From contig QIKV01000023.1 in assembly GCA_003233115.1 (NCBI GenBank), forward strand, positions 1 to 34,785: a stretch of 34,785 bases of DNA, written 5' to 3'. Origin of the DNA: Oceanospirillales bacterium. Lineage in GTDB: Bacteria > Pseudomonadota > Gammaproteobacteria > Xanthomonadales > SZUA-36. Made by a program: the position numbers and the translations under genes. The notes beneath the pieces are model-generated. The model had not been told where the DNA came from, did not search any database, and was given only the letters and a program-made list of their open reading frames with translations. Below, in pieces: positions 16,628-24,520 of the stretch (the first letter of the stretch is position 1; each line of letters opens with the position of its first letter).

Positions 16628-17397
16628 CCTGCAGTGCGTATCACATTGTTATCCCCGCACGTTATGCTTCCAGGCGCCTGCCGGGCAAGGTTCTGCTGGA
16701 ACTGGCCGGTCGGCCACTGGTTCAGCACGCCTGGCAAAGGGCGAATGAATCAGCGGCAGAATCCGTCGTGATCGCAACTGACGATGAGCGCATTGTAAAG
16801 GCAGCCAGGTCATTTGGTGCAGCGGTGGTGCTGACCCGGCCCGACCACCAGAGTGGCAGCGACAGGATTGCGGAATGCGCCGATCAACTTGGCTGGCCGG
16901 ACGACCAGCTTGTGGTTAACCTGCAGGGCGATGAGCCACTGATGCCTGCCAGCTGCCTTGACCAGGTTGCTGCCTTGCTCGATGGCCGGCCGGATTGTGA
17001 AGTGGCGAGCCTGTACTGGCCCATCTCAGACGCAGCGGAGGTGCAGAATCCGAACGCAGTGAAAGTGGTCACTGCGGCTGATGACCGTGCCTTGTACTTC
17101 AGTCGCTACCCGATTCCATACGAACGTGATTTTGCTGATGTTGCGGCAGCCATAACAGCAGGCAAGTGCTGGAAGCGCCACCTCGGCCTCTACGCATACC
17201 GTCTGTCGGCATTGCGCCGTTATGCCGCCATGCCTCCAACGCCGCTTGAGCGCGCCGAACGGCTTGAACAATTGCGCATTATGGAGCAGGGTGGGCGTAT
17301 TGTAATGGCCCGGGCGGCGGAGTTTATTCCGGCAGGAATTGATACACAACAAGACCTGGACCGGGTACGGGAATATATGCAAAGTAACGTATCATGA
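16624..17397 (+). CDS. kdsB: CMP-KDO synthetase (3-deoxy-manno-octulosonate cytidylyltransferase)
   Basis: A 257-residue cytosolic nucleotidyltransferase that activates KDO with CTP for attachment to lipid A. The N-terminus VIPARYASRRLPGK holds the nucleotide-binding Arg and Lys, followed by VNLQGDEPLMP and the HLGLYAYR and LEQLRIMEQG segments that mark KdsB. Length matches the family (about 250). It overlaps lpxK by 4 nt. The small Trm112-like gene often found between lpxK and kdsB in other gammaproteobacteria is absent. Confidence 0.95.
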   Translation: MTCSAYHIVIPARYASRRLPGKVLLELAGRPLVQHAWQRANESAAESVVIATDDERIVKAARSFGAAVVLTRPDHQSGSDRIAECADQLGWPDDQLVVNLQGDEPLMPASCLDQVAALLDGRPDCEVASLYWPISDAAEVQNPNAVKVVTAADDRALYFSRYPIPYERDFADVAAAITAGKCWKRHLGLYAYRLSALRRYAAMPPTPLERAERLEQLRIMEQGGRIVMARAAEFIPAGIDTQQDLDRVREYMQSNVS

Positions 17398-17412
17398 ATA
17401 TCTTATAATAAC

Positions 17413-17898
17413 ATGTTTAATATACTATTTGTTTGTATGGGAAACATCTGCCGATCACCGTCTGCAGAGGGTTTTTTTGCGCACCATTTAAGCAAATCTA
17501 CCTATGCCGACCTGATTGCAATTGATTCAGCCGGCACCCACAGCTACCACATCGGTTACCCGCCTGATCCACGCGCCATCAAAACGGCCGCTCAATTCCA
17601 TATACACATCGACCATTTGCGGGCCCGCAAGGTGAACGCGAAGGACTTTCATGATTTTGACCTGATGATCGCGATGGACCACAGCAACCTGGCGAATTTG
17701 CAGGCGATACGGCCAGGCGGTTCCACTGCCGAATTACAGTTGATGATGGCGTATTACCCCAAAAACCACGCACCAGGGCAAGCTGATGAAGTACCTGATC
17801 CGTATTACGGCGGCATGGACGGCTTCGTGCACATGTTCGAATTGCTGGAACTTGCCACTGCCGGATTGCTAACAGAAGTTGAAGAGCGATTCAGGTAG
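17413..17898 (+). CDS. low-molecular-weight protein tyrosine phosphatase
   Basis: A 161-residue phosphatase with the P-loop CMGNICRS, where Cys8 is the nucleophile and Arg14 binds phosphate, and the general-acid Asp in PDPYYGG (Asp129). In Proteobacteria such enzymes act on tyrosine kinases of exopolysaccharide systems or on small phosphoesters. No kinase or capsule gene is nearby, so the target is open. Placement after kdsB is a conserved arrangement. The ATG has no good ribosome-binding site, and a TATAAT hexamer at 17404-17409 is too close to the start to be its -10. Confidence 0.93.
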   Translation: MFNILFVCMGNICRSPSAEGFFAHHLSKSTYADLIAIDSAGTHSYHIGYPPDPRAIKTAAQFHIHIDHLRARKVNAKDFHDFDLMIAMDHSNLANLQAIRPGGSTAELQLMMAYYPKNHAPGQADEVPDPYYGGMDGFVHMFELLELATAGLLTEVEERFR

Positions 17899-17905
17899 CT
17901 GTGTA

Positions 17906-19744
17906 GTGGCGGAAAAGGTTGTGGCCAGCAAGCCCAAAGGTGCGTTTGACGGTAAGAAATACGCGCGCCGCCTGCCGGCTGGCCCGGGTATTTACCTGAT
18001 GCGTGATGACCAGGGTGCCGCCTTGTACGTTGGTAAAGCCGCCAACTTGCGCAAGCGTGTCAGCAGTTATTTTGACGCCCGCCCAAAGATTGACCGGATC
18101 ATGCGCATGCTGGCGCGTATCCACGCCATAGAGGTCAGCCTGACCCGCAATGAAGCTGAGGCGTTGCTGCTCGAGAACGAGTGGATCAAGTCCCTCAAGC
18201 CCCGTTACAACGTGCTGCTACGCGATGATAAAAGCTACCCGTGGGTGATGCTGGGTACGGATCATGACTTCCCGCGCATCGCTTTCCACCGCGGGGCAAA
18301 AGACAAGGGCAGGGAGTATCTGGGTCCTTATCCGTCGGCCAGTTCGGTGCGTGAAAGCATCAACCTGATCCAGAAACTTTTTATGCTGCGCAACTGTGAA
18401 GACAGCTATTTCAGCCACCGTCGCCGGCCCTGTTTACAGCACCAGATAAAACGTTGTACCGCGCCGTGTGTGGGTAAAGTCAACCAGGCGGATTATGCCC
18501 GCCAGGCCGAGGATGCCCTGCTGTTTTTGCACGGCCACAGCCAGCAGGTAATTACCCGCCTGATTAGCAGGATGGAGGAGGCCGCCAGGCTGCAGCACTA
18601 TGAGCAGGCAGCCCAGTACCGGGACCAGATTAACCACTTGAAGCAGATGCAGGCACGCCAGTTTGTTGCCTCAGGCAACGGTGATCTGGATATCATCGCG
18701 CTGGCAAGACTGCAACGCAGTTGTGTGATCGAAGTGATGTCGGTCCGGGGTGGCCGCAGTCTCGGCCAACGGGACTATTTCCCCGCCCAGTCGGAAGGCC
18801 ACCCGGAAACTGATATTTTACGCACCTTCCTCGGCCAGTATTACCGTGAGCGCAGGCCACCTGCGGAAATTATTATTTCTCATTCACTGGAACAGCGGGA
18901 CCTGTTCGAAGCGATTTTCAGCGCGCGCAGCGGCCACAAGGTGCGTATTCAGCCGCATCCGCGCAGCCATCGGCGGCAATGGCTGGAACTGGTCGGAAGA
19001 AATGCCCTGAATGCTTTACACATGCGCTCAACAGAATCGTCCCGGATCGGCAGTCAGTTCGAGGCAATGGCCGGACTGCTGCAACTGGATGAAGTGCCTG
19101 CAACGATCGAATGTTTCGATGTCTCTCATACCTCCGGCCACAACACAGTGGCTTCGTGTGTGGTCTTCGGCCATGAAGGTGCGCGTAAATCCCACTATCG
19201 CAGGTACAACCTCAAGGGTTTCAAGGCAGGTGATGATTACGCGGCAATGCGCGAAGTGCTCCGCCGCAGGTATCGAAAACTTGCCGCCGAGGGTGGCCAC
19301 CTGCCGGACCTGATCGTGGTGGATGGCGGCAAGGGCCAGTTGGGTATAGCCATTGAAGTGCTGACTGAATGTGGTCTCGGTGACATACCGTTGATAGGGG
19401 TGGCCAAGGGTCCGTCGCGGCGCGCAGGTTATGAGGAGTGGGTATTACCGGTAGCACCATACAGTCTGCTGCCAGGGCCGGAATCTGCCGCTTCCCATTT
19501 GCTCCAGCAGGTCAGGGACGAGGCGCATCGTTTTGCCATTAGCGGGCATCGCGGACGCCGCCAGAAAGCCGCGGTGCATTCAGTGCTCGAAGACATTACG
19601 GGCGTGGGCGCGAAGCGACGCCGGGCACTACTGACGCACTTTGGCGGTATCCAGGGCGTGCGCAAGGCCGGGGTGGAAGAACTGGAAAGCATCCCCGGCA
19701 TCAACCGGCAATTGGCCAACAGGATTTACAAGGCGCTGCATTGA
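17906..19744 (+). CDS. uvrC: excinuclease ABC subunit C
   Basis: A 612-residue nuclease that makes both incisions in nucleotide excision repair with UvrB. It has an N-terminal GIY-YIG domain (PGIYLMRDDQGAALYVGKA), a Cys-rich region with PCLQHQIKRCTAPC, a UVR motif that binds UvrB, an RNase H-like domain (IECFDVSHTSG, VVDGGKGQLG) and C-terminal helix-hairpin-helix pairs (ITGVGAKRRRALL, IPGINRQLA). I chose GTG 17906 because it gives a length like the 610-residue E. coli protein and no overlap with the phosphatase. TTG 17879 and GTG 17921 are alternatives, none with a strong ribosome-binding site. Confidence 0.94.
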   Translation: MAEKVVASKPKGAFDGKKYARRLPAGPGIYLMRDDQGAALYVGKAANLRKRVSSYFDARPKIDRIMRMLARIHAIEVSLTRNEAEALLLENEWIKSLKPRYNVLLRDDKSYPWVMLGTDHDFPRIAFHRGAKDKGREYLGPYPSASSVRESINLIQKLFMLRNCEDSYFSHRRRPCLQHQIKRCTAPCVGKVNQADYARQAEDALLFLHGHSQQVITRLISRMEEAARLQHYEQAAQYRDQINHLKQMQARQFVASGNGDLDIIALARLQRSCVIEVMSVRGGRSLGQRDYFPAQSEGHPETDILRTFLGQYYRERRPPAEIIISHSLEQRDLFEAIFSARSGHKVRIQPHPRSHRRQWLELVGRNALNALHMRSTESSRIGSQFEAMAGLLQLDEVPATIECFDVSHTSGHNTVASCVVFGHEGARKSHYRRYNLKGFKAGDDYAAMREVLRRRYRKLAAEGGHLPDLIVVDGGKGQLGIAIEVLTECGLGDIPLIGVAKGPSRRAGYEEWVLPVAPYSLLPGPESAASHLLQQVRDEAHRFAISGHRGRRQKAAVHSVLEDITGVGAKRRRALLTHFGGIQGVRKAGVEELESIPGINRQLANRIYKALH

Positions 19745-19777
19745 AGCGCCGGGAGCCCACAGATTACACAAGTTAAA

Positions 19778-19814
19778 TGGCGGGATATCTGCTCTTAAGC
19801 CGTCAATCCCGCCA
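19778..19814 (+). terminator. hairpin between uvrC and pgsA
   Basis: TGGCGGGAT (19778-19786) pairs perfectly with ATCCCGCCA (19806-19814) around a 19-nt loop. It lies 33 nt after the uvrC stop and ends 83 nt before pgsA. No T tract follows. It could act as a rho-assisted terminator or an mRNA 3'-end stabiliser. Confidence 0.4.
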
Positions 19815-19859
19815 AATCTACAAGGTATCTATTTATCCCTGCACTAAAGGCCGGCGGTC

Positions 19860-19868
19860 TGCGATAAT
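19860..19868 (+). promoter_or_regulatory. extended -10 promoter for pgsA
   Basis: TGCGATAAT is a TGN-extended -10 element ending 29 nt before the pgsA ATG. No clear -35 is seen, which extended -10 promoters can tolerate. A promoter here would restart transcription after the uvrC hairpin. Confidence 0.45.
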
Positions 19869-19897
19869 GGCGGCATGAAGTCCACCGGGCCCGATCT

Positions 19898-20497
19898 ATG
19901 CAAATGACGTTTCCACTTTTTCTGACGCTAATGCGTATCGCACTGATTCCCGTGCTGGTCCTGTTTTTCTATTTACCTTACTCGTGGTCCGGCCTGGTGG
20001 CTGCAATCATCTTTATCCTGGCGGCCATCACGGACTGGCTGGATGGCTACCTGGCGCGGCGCATGGGCTTGATGTCCAGTTTCGGAGCTTTTCTGGATCC
20101 GGTCGCTGACAAGTTAATGGTGGCAACGGCGCTGGTATTGCTGGTTTCGAGAAAACCGGAAGTGCTTTTCGCGTTGTCAGCCGCCATTATTATCGGGCGC
20201 GAAATTGCTATTTCTTCACTGCGTGAGTGGATGGCGGAGTTGGGTAAGCGCGGTCAGGTCAAGGTGACAGGCCTGGGAAAAATCAAAACCATATTCCAGA
20301 TGACTGCCATCAGCTTCCTGCTGTTCAAACAGAACCTGTTTGGCATTCCGATCACGCTCATTGGCCTGATCCTGTTGTATCTGGCCGCAGCGTTGACGTT
20401 ATGGTCGATGTGGATTTACCTGCGTGCCGCCTGGCCAACGATGAGTGCAGCTCAGCAGCCATTTGCTGATGGTCACGGGTCAGACCAGGATCAATAA
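19898..20497 (+). CDS. pgsA: CDP-diacylglycerol--glycerol-3-phosphate 3-phosphatidyltransferase
   Basis: A 199-residue inner-membrane enzyme that makes phosphatidylglycerol phosphate, the first committed step to PG and cardiolipin. The CDP-alcohol phosphotransferase motif is complete: Asp46, Asp49-Gly50, Ala53-Arg54, Gly63, Asp67 and Asp71 ([11 protein letters not shown], then [11 protein letters not shown]). [18 protein letters not shown] is typical of PgsA. Five or six membrane helices are apparent. A second ATG two codons in (19904) is an alternative start. It follows uvrC, as in many gammaproteobacteria. The next gene, ispG, begins 16 nt after its stop. Confidence 0.95.
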   Translation: MQMTFPLFLTLMRIALIPVLVLFFYLPYSWSGLVAAIIFILAAITDWLDGYLARRMGLMSSFGAFLDPVADKLMVATALVLLVSRKPEVLFALSAAIIIGREIAISSLREWMAELGKRGQVKVTGLGKIKTIFQMTAISFLLFKQNLFGIPITLIGLILLYLAAALTLWSMWIYLRAAWPTMSAAQQPFADGHGSDQDQ

Positions 20498-20513
20498 CCG
20501 GGATAGCGGCGTC

Positions 20514-21746
20514 ATGGGAATGGCACAGGCAGGCAGAACAACGCCAACCGTCCGGGTTGGCGGGATCGCCATCGGAAGTAGCCACCCGGTGGTGGTGCAG
20601 TCCATGACCAATACCGATAGTGCAGATATCCGTGCAACTGCCGTGCAAATTGCAGAACTGGCGCGCGCTGGTTCTGAGCTGGTTCGTATCACGGTCGACA
20701 CACCAGGCGCAGCGGCAGCAGTGGCGGGGATTGTGGAACACCTGGACCGAATGTCCTGTAATGTCCCGATCATCGGTGACTTTCACTACAACGGCCACCG
20801 CCTGTTAAAGCAGTATCCGGAGTGCGCGCGTCTGCTGGCCAAATACCGCATTAACCCGGGCAATGTTGGCTTTGGCAAAAAACGCGACGACCAGTTCGCC
20901 ACCATCGTGAACCTTGCCATAGCGCATGACAAACCCGTCCGCATCGGTGTCAACTGGGGCAGCCTCGACCAGAGCCTGCTGGCGCGACTGATGGATGCCA
21001 ATGGCCGGACCGGCAAGCCGCAGCCCGCCGATGCCGTCATGCGTGAAGCATTGATTGTTTCTGCGCTGGAGAGTGCCGCACAGGCCGAAGAACTGGGTTT
21101 GGCCCATGACAGGGTCATCCTCTCCTGCAAGGTCAGCGGGGTGCAGGACCTGATCATGGTCTACCAGGAACTGGCGCAGCGTTGTGATTACCCGCTGCAT
21201 CTGGGCCTGACCGAAGCGGGTCTGGGCAGCAAAGGCATTGTCTCCTCCAGCGCGGCACTGGCGGTCTTGTTGCAGCAGGGCATCGGTAACACAATTCGTA
21301 TTTCACTGACCCCTGAACCCGGCCAGGCACGTACCGATGAAGTCGTGGTTGCGCAGGAGTTACTGCAGAGCATGGGCTTGCGGGCATTTACGCCGGTGGT
21401 GACCGCCTGTCCCGGTTGTGGCCGCACCACCAGTACCTTGTTCCAGTCGCTGGCACTTGATGTGACCAACCACGTGCGCACCCGGATGCCAGCTTGGAAA
21501 TGCCGTTATGCAGGTGTGGAAAACCTCAGTCTTGCAGTGATGGGCTGTATCGTCAACGGACCGGGTGAAAGCCGCCAGGCCAATATCGGTATCAGCCTGC
21601 CAGGTACCGGTGAATCACCGGTAGCGCCGGTGTTTATAGATGGTGAGAAGGCGGCGACCTTGAGGGGGGACACCCTGACCGCTGACTTCCTTGCCCTTAT
21701 TGACAACTATGTCAAAGAAAAATACCCACCCATCCGTGAAAACTGA
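20514..21746 (+). CDS. ispG: 4-hydroxy-3-methylbut-2-enyl diphosphate synthase, long form
   Basis: A 410-residue [4Fe-4S] enzyme of the MEP isoprenoid pathway. It reduces MEcPP to HMBPP in the cytosol. The TIM-barrel part has [13 protein letters not shown] and [14 protein letters not shown]. The cluster domain has Cys299/Cys302 ([10 protein letters not shown]), Cys345 and the ligand or catalytic Glu352 (GCIVNGPGE). It is longer than the 372-residue E. coli enzyme. It carries the insertions and the C-terminal [15 protein letters not shown] segment seen in alpha-, beta- and xanthomonad-type IspG. The start at 20514 avoids overlap with pgsA and has a GGGA upstream. Alternative in-frame starts lie at 20469 and 20520. 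It is not next to rodZ or hisS as in enterics. Confidence 0.94.
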   Translation: MGMAQAGRTTPTVRVGGIAIGSSHPVVVQSMTNTDSADIRATAVQIAELARAGSELVRITVDTPGAAAAVAGIVEHLDRMSCNVPIIGDFHYNGHRLLKQYPECARLLAKYRINPGNVGFGKKRDDQFATIVNLAIAHDKPVRIGVNWGSLDQSLLARLMDANGRTGKPQPADAVMREALIVSALESAAQAEELGLAHDRVILSCKVSGVQDLIMVYQELAQRCDYPLHLGLTEAGLGSKGIVSSSAALAVLLQQGIGNTIRISLTPEPGQARTDEVVVAQELLQSMGLRAFTPVVTACPGCGRTTSTLFQSLALDVTNHVRTRMPAWKCRYAGVENLSLAVMGCIVNGPGESRQANIGISLPGTGESPVAPVFIDGEKAATLRGDTLTADFLALIDNYVKEKYPPIREN

Positions 21747-22551
21747 GCTGGCGGAGTTGGCTGACCGCCACCTGCTCTATCAACAGTCGGTCCAGGATGT
21801 TGAGTCTGAAATTGGTTTTGTTGAACAGACCTGGTCAGAACTGCGCCGGCGCCCGGCCACGCGCCTGCGGGAAGATTTCTGCGGAACTGCCAATACAAGC
21901 TGTGAATGGGTCTCCCGTGGTGCAGATCATTACGCGATCGGCGTGGACCTGGATCCGGAGGTACTGGCGTGGGGCAGCTTGCACAACCTTGCACAACTCA
22001 CACAGGAACAGTCCGGGCGCGTTGAGCTATTGCAGGCAAACGTGCTGCACGCACGGCCCGGTCTGGTGGATATCATCCTGGCAATGAATTTCAGCTACTA
22101 CCTGTTTTTAAAGCGCGGTGAGTTACGTGAGTACTTTGAGAATGCGCTCGATGGCCTGGTTGCCGACGGCATCCTGTTTCTGGATGCCTATGGCGGCTTC
22201 GAAGCGCCGATGGTATTAACGGAACCGCGTGAATGCCGGGATACACAGGGCCAGGCGTTCACCTACATCTGGGATCAGGCGTCCTTCAACCCGATTGATT
22301 CGGGCATGACCTGTCACATTCATTTTGAATTTCCCGACGGCTCACGGCTCGATAAGGCATTCAGTTATCACTGGCGCTTGTGGACCTTGCCTGAGATCCG
22401 GGAGATTCTGTATGCGGCCGGCTTTGCTAAAGTTGATATTTACTGGGAGGGCACAGACGAAGACAGCAACGAGGGTAACGGCATCTACACACCGTCTGAA
22501 CGCGGAGACGCAGATCCCGGTTGGGTTTGTTATATCGTCGCGCAGGCCTGA
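21709..22551 (+). CDS. class I SAM-dependent methyltransferase, unknown substrate
   Basis: A 280-residue protein with a methyltransferase fold. Motif I is the unusual [15 protein letters not shown] (54-68), the acidic motif II is [14 protein letters not shown] with Asp80, and [22 protein letters not shown] follows. It ends with an acidic segment ([12 protein letters not shown]) and [11 protein letters not shown]. It begins at ATG 21709, inside the last 38 nt of ispG, so translation is probably coupled. I recognise the general family but no named member. Substrate and pathway are unknown, and a link to isoprenoids is only suggested by position. It converges on ygfZ with a 19-nt gap. Confidence 0.82.
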   Translation: MSKKNTHPSVKTELAELADRHLLYQQSVQDVESEIGFVEQTWSELRRRPATRLREDFCGTANTSCEWVSRGADHYAIGVDLDPEVLAWGSLHNLAQLTQEQSGRVELLQANVLHARPGLVDIILAMNFSYYLFLKRGELREYFENALDGLVADGILFLDAYGGFEAPMVLTEPRECRDTQGQAFTYIWDQASFNPIDSGMTCHIHFEFPDGSRLDKAFSYHWRLWTLPEIREILYAAGFAKVDIYWEGTDEDSNEGNGIYTPSERGDADPGWVCYIVAQA

Positions 22552-22570
22552 GTCAAAACGTGGTCGAGAT

Positions 22571-23416
22571 TTATACGAGGGGGATAATCTGGCCCTGGTA
22601 TTCGATCTGTTCAACCGCCAGGTCCGGATCCATACGCGTCACGACATGCATGCAGCTACCACCATCCTGACGGTGGCCGCAGTCAGTGATGACGGCATCG
22701 TAAGACTGGCCGGCACCGGTAATTTGAATTTTATCCAGCGGTTTCGGACCAATGGCAGCGGTGGTGCACAGCAACCGTGGGTGACGCTTTACTTTACCCA
22801 GATAGTGCGTGCGCGCGACGATTTCCTGACCCGGATAACAGCCCTTGCGGAAGTTAACCGCACCGAGAGCCTCATAACCCAGCATCTGCGGTAAAAATTC
22901 TCCGCTGGTTGCCGGACACAGCCATACGATGCCCCGTTTCAGTTGCGCAAGTTTCCAGGCAGCCTGCCGCGCAGCGCTGGTGTCGACAGATGCATCGGCA
23001 GCCCCGACCAGTAATCTGTCATCGCTGTCTGGTACCGCCACCACGGCAAGGTGGGCGGGCGGCGTCTGCAGCCCCTCGGTCGTGGGGGCAACAGGACCAG
23101 GTTCAGCGCCTGCTTGAAAGCCCGTTACAGCGCAGCCATCCAGGACCTCAATATTGACCTTTGCGCGCAGGACATAAATCATCAGCCGTTTGGCGATGGA
23201 GGCGACCAGTGACCGGGACACAATGGCGTAATAGCCGGCATGGCTCCGGTGGACCAGCAGCAGAGCCAGCACCCGGCCACGGGGTTCACAATAGCAGGCA
23301 AAAACGGACTCATCCGGTGCCAATGCCAATACGTCAGCACTGAGTTGATTGTGCAAAAAACTACCGGCATCTGCACCACTGAAACGAATTGCTGACAGGT
23401 AGGTGAGTGCGATCAT
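22571..23416 (-). CDS. ygfZ: folate-binding tRNA-modifying/Fe-S maturation protein YgfZ
   Basis: A 281-residue GcvT-like protein. YgfZ binds folate and supports the assembly or repair of certain Fe-S enzymes, including the tRNA thiomethylase MiaB. The signature [21 protein letters not shown] includes the key Cys193. The N-terminal part has [10 protein letters not shown] and [13 protein letters not shown], as in other members. It is a little shorter than the E. coli protein (326). It is divergent from the SDH cluster, whose subunits need Fe-S clusters. In E. coli ygfZ is likewise divergent from sdhE-ygfX, so the neighbourhood is conserved in altered form. Confidence 0.93.
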   Translation of the reverse strand: MIALTYLSAIRFSGADAGSFLHNQLSADVLALAPDESVFACYCEPRGRVLALLLVHRSHAGYYAIVSRSLVASIAKRLMIYVLRAKVNIEVLDGCAVTGFQAGAEPGPVAPTTEGLQTPPAHLAVVAVPDSDDRLLVGAADASVDTSAARQAAWKLAQLKRGIVWLCPATSGEFLPQMLGYEALGAVNFRKGCYPGQEIVARTHYLGKVKRHPRLLCTTAAIGPKPLDKIQITGAGQSYDAVITDCGHRQDGGSCMHVVTRMDPDLAVEQIEYQGQIIPLV

Positions 23417-23436
23417 CAGCTACAATATCCCGTTGT

Positions 23437-23456
23437 GCGTGGCAAGTGAGCCACGC
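23437..23456. promoter_or_regulatory. hairpin or operator in the ygfZ-sdh divergent region
   Basis: GCGTGGC (23437-23443) and GCCACGC (23450-23456) are perfect 7-bp arms around AAGTGA. It lies about 20 nt upstream of the ygfZ start, so it would sit in that gene's leader, or serve as an operator between the two genes. Confidence 0.35.
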
Positions 23457-23482
23457 TTGCATTCTAACCCAGATCCAGCCTT

Positions 23483-23496
23483 TTGTAGCGCTGCAA
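23483..23496. promoter_or_regulatory. FNR/CRP-like degenerate palindrome upstream of the sdh-cco cluster
   Basis: TTGTAGCGCTGCAA keeps the TTG-N8-CAA spacing of FNR-type sites, though not the full TTGAT-N4-ATCAA. All but one position pair in the palindrome are complementary. Genes for cbb3 oxidases are often under FNR/ANR control, which makes the match plausible but unproven. Confidence 0.3.
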
Positions 23497-23526
23497 ATGC
23501 TGCTCGCGCAATATTGCCTTTAGCGT

Positions 23527-23532
23527 TACACT
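23527..23532 (+). promoter_or_regulatory. possible -10 element of the sdh-cco cluster
   Basis: TACACT lies 8 nt before the ATG of the SDHAF4-like gene, so initiation there would give an almost leaderless message. No ribosome-binding site is visible. No matching -35 exists, which would fit activator dependence or a wrong call. Confidence 0.25.
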
Positions 23533-23540
23533 TGGCTTTA

Positions 23541-23720
23541 ATGAAAAACGAAACAGCAGAAGAACTCCCGGTGCAAGCCAATACCTCCGCAACCACTCCG
23601 CAGCAACCCGCAGAAATCGACCTGAACAACCCCCAGCCGGTTGAGGTGGGTGGCCCCAGGGGGCCGGAACCCACCCGCTATGGTGATTGGGAACAGGCGG
23701 GGCGCTGCACCGATTTCTGA
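23541..23720 (+). CDS. SDHAF4-like succinate dehydrogenase assembly factor (DUF1674)
   Basis: A 59-residue protein. The first 36 residues are Thr/Gln/Pro-rich and look disordered. The conserved C-terminal box [19 protein letters not shown] (38-56), ending in TDF, is the DUF1674/SDHAF4 signature. Mitochondrial SDHAF4 binds flavinylated SDHA and helps it join SDHB. A bacterial counterpart immediately before sdhC, 33 nt away, fits the same role. The ATG at 23541 is favoured because the frame upstream shows no conservation and runs into ygfZ. It lacks a clear ribosome-binding site. Family identity is strong. The function here is inferred. Confidence 0.88.
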   Translation: MKNETAEELPVQANTSATTPQQPAEIDLNNPQPVEVGGPRGPEPTRYGDWEQAGRCTDF

Positions 23721-23753
23721 TTCAGACCATCAAAGGATAAAAGGCCATTAACA

Positions 23754-24140
23754 ATGAGTAGCTCAAAGCGCCCGATGTCGCCGTATATGCTGGGCCCGTA
23801 TTACAGGTTCCAGATCACCTCAGCACTTTCCATCCTGAACCGCCTGACGGGCGTATTCATGGCCGTAGTCACCGCGCCGCTATTGCTTTACTGGCTGATT
23901 TCACTGGCTTCAGGCGCTGCAGCGTTTGCATCTGTGAGCGCCTGGCTGGGTAGTGGCCTGGGTAAGCTTGTTATTGCGGCCAGCGTATTCAGTTTCAGCT
24001 TTCACCTGCTGGGCGGTATCCGTCACCTGATTTGGGACGCCGGCTGGATGATGGAGATGCAGCAGGTCAACCTGTCCGGCTGGATTGCCGTCATCGGTTC
24101 AGTCGTGCTTTCCGTGATCATCCTGGGGGCAGGCTTATGA
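23754..24140 (+). CDS. sdhC: succinate dehydrogenase cytochrome b556 subunit SdhC
   Basis: A 128-residue membrane anchor with three helices (about 32-54, 66-88 and 105-127). It has the N-terminal RPMSPY and SILNRLTG (26-33), whose Ser and Arg line the quinone site, and HLLGGIRHLIWDAG with His84, the expected heme b ligand, and His91. With SdhD it binds heme b and ubiquinone for complex II. Its stop overlaps the sdhD start as ATGA. The ATG follows an AAAGGATAAAAGG ribosome-binding region. Confidence 0.95.
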   Translation: MSSSKRPMSPYMLGPYYRFQITSALSILNRLTGVFMAVVTAPLLLYWLISLASGAAAFASVSAWLGSGLGKLVIAASVFSFSFHLLGGIRHLIWDAGWMMEMQQVNLSGWIAVIGSVVLSVIILGAGL

Positions 24141-24517
24141 ACATGCAAAACCCGCTGGCTCAGGTACGTGGCATGGGCAGTGCAGGTGGCGGTTCGCACC
24201 ACTGGCGTTCGCAGCGCTATTCAGCGCTATTGCTGTTGCTGTTGACCACCTGGATATTGTGGCTGGGCGTAGCACTTGCCGGTGCAGATTACCTCACTGC
24301 AAGGGCAACGATGGCAACGCCATTCAATGCCGGCATGACCCTATTGCTGGCCGGTACCCTGTTCTACCATATCCAGCTCGGTTTACAGGTCGTTATTGAA
24401 GACTATGTACATATCGCTGCACTGGAGTTCGTGTTGCTGTTAGGCGTGCGCCTGGCCTGTCTTATCGCATTTCTGATCAGTGCCATCGCGGCGTTGAAGC
24501 TGGCACTGGGAGCCTGA
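24137..24517 (+). CDS. sdhD: succinate dehydrogenase membrane anchor SdhD
   Basis: A 126-residue anchor subunit with three hydrophobic helices (about 29-50, 64-86 and 97-125). FYHIQLGLQVVIEDYVH carries His78, the likely heme ligand, and the Asp89-Tyr90 pair expected at the quinone site. The start at 24137 overlaps the sdhC stop. An earlier open stretch in the same frame lies inside sdhC and is not used. The stop is 3 nt before sdhA. Confidence 0.94.
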   Translation: MNMQNPLAQVRGMGSAGGGSHHWRSQRYSALLLLLLTTWILWLGVALAGADYLTARATMATPFNAGMTLLLAGTLFYHIQLGLQVVIEDYVHIAALEFVLLLGVRLACLIAFLISAIAALKLALGA

Positions 24518-24520
24518 ACC

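Noticed and set aside
17404-17409. Perfect TATAAT just before the phosphatase gene
   Set aside because: It ends 3 nt before the ATG, so initiation would fall inside the coding sequence, and there is no -35 at the right distance.
22325-22894. Plus-strand open frame spanning the methyltransferase end and antisense to ygfZ
   Set aside because: It mixes out-of-frame methyltransferase and antisense YgfZ sequence. Both real genes are clearly identified.
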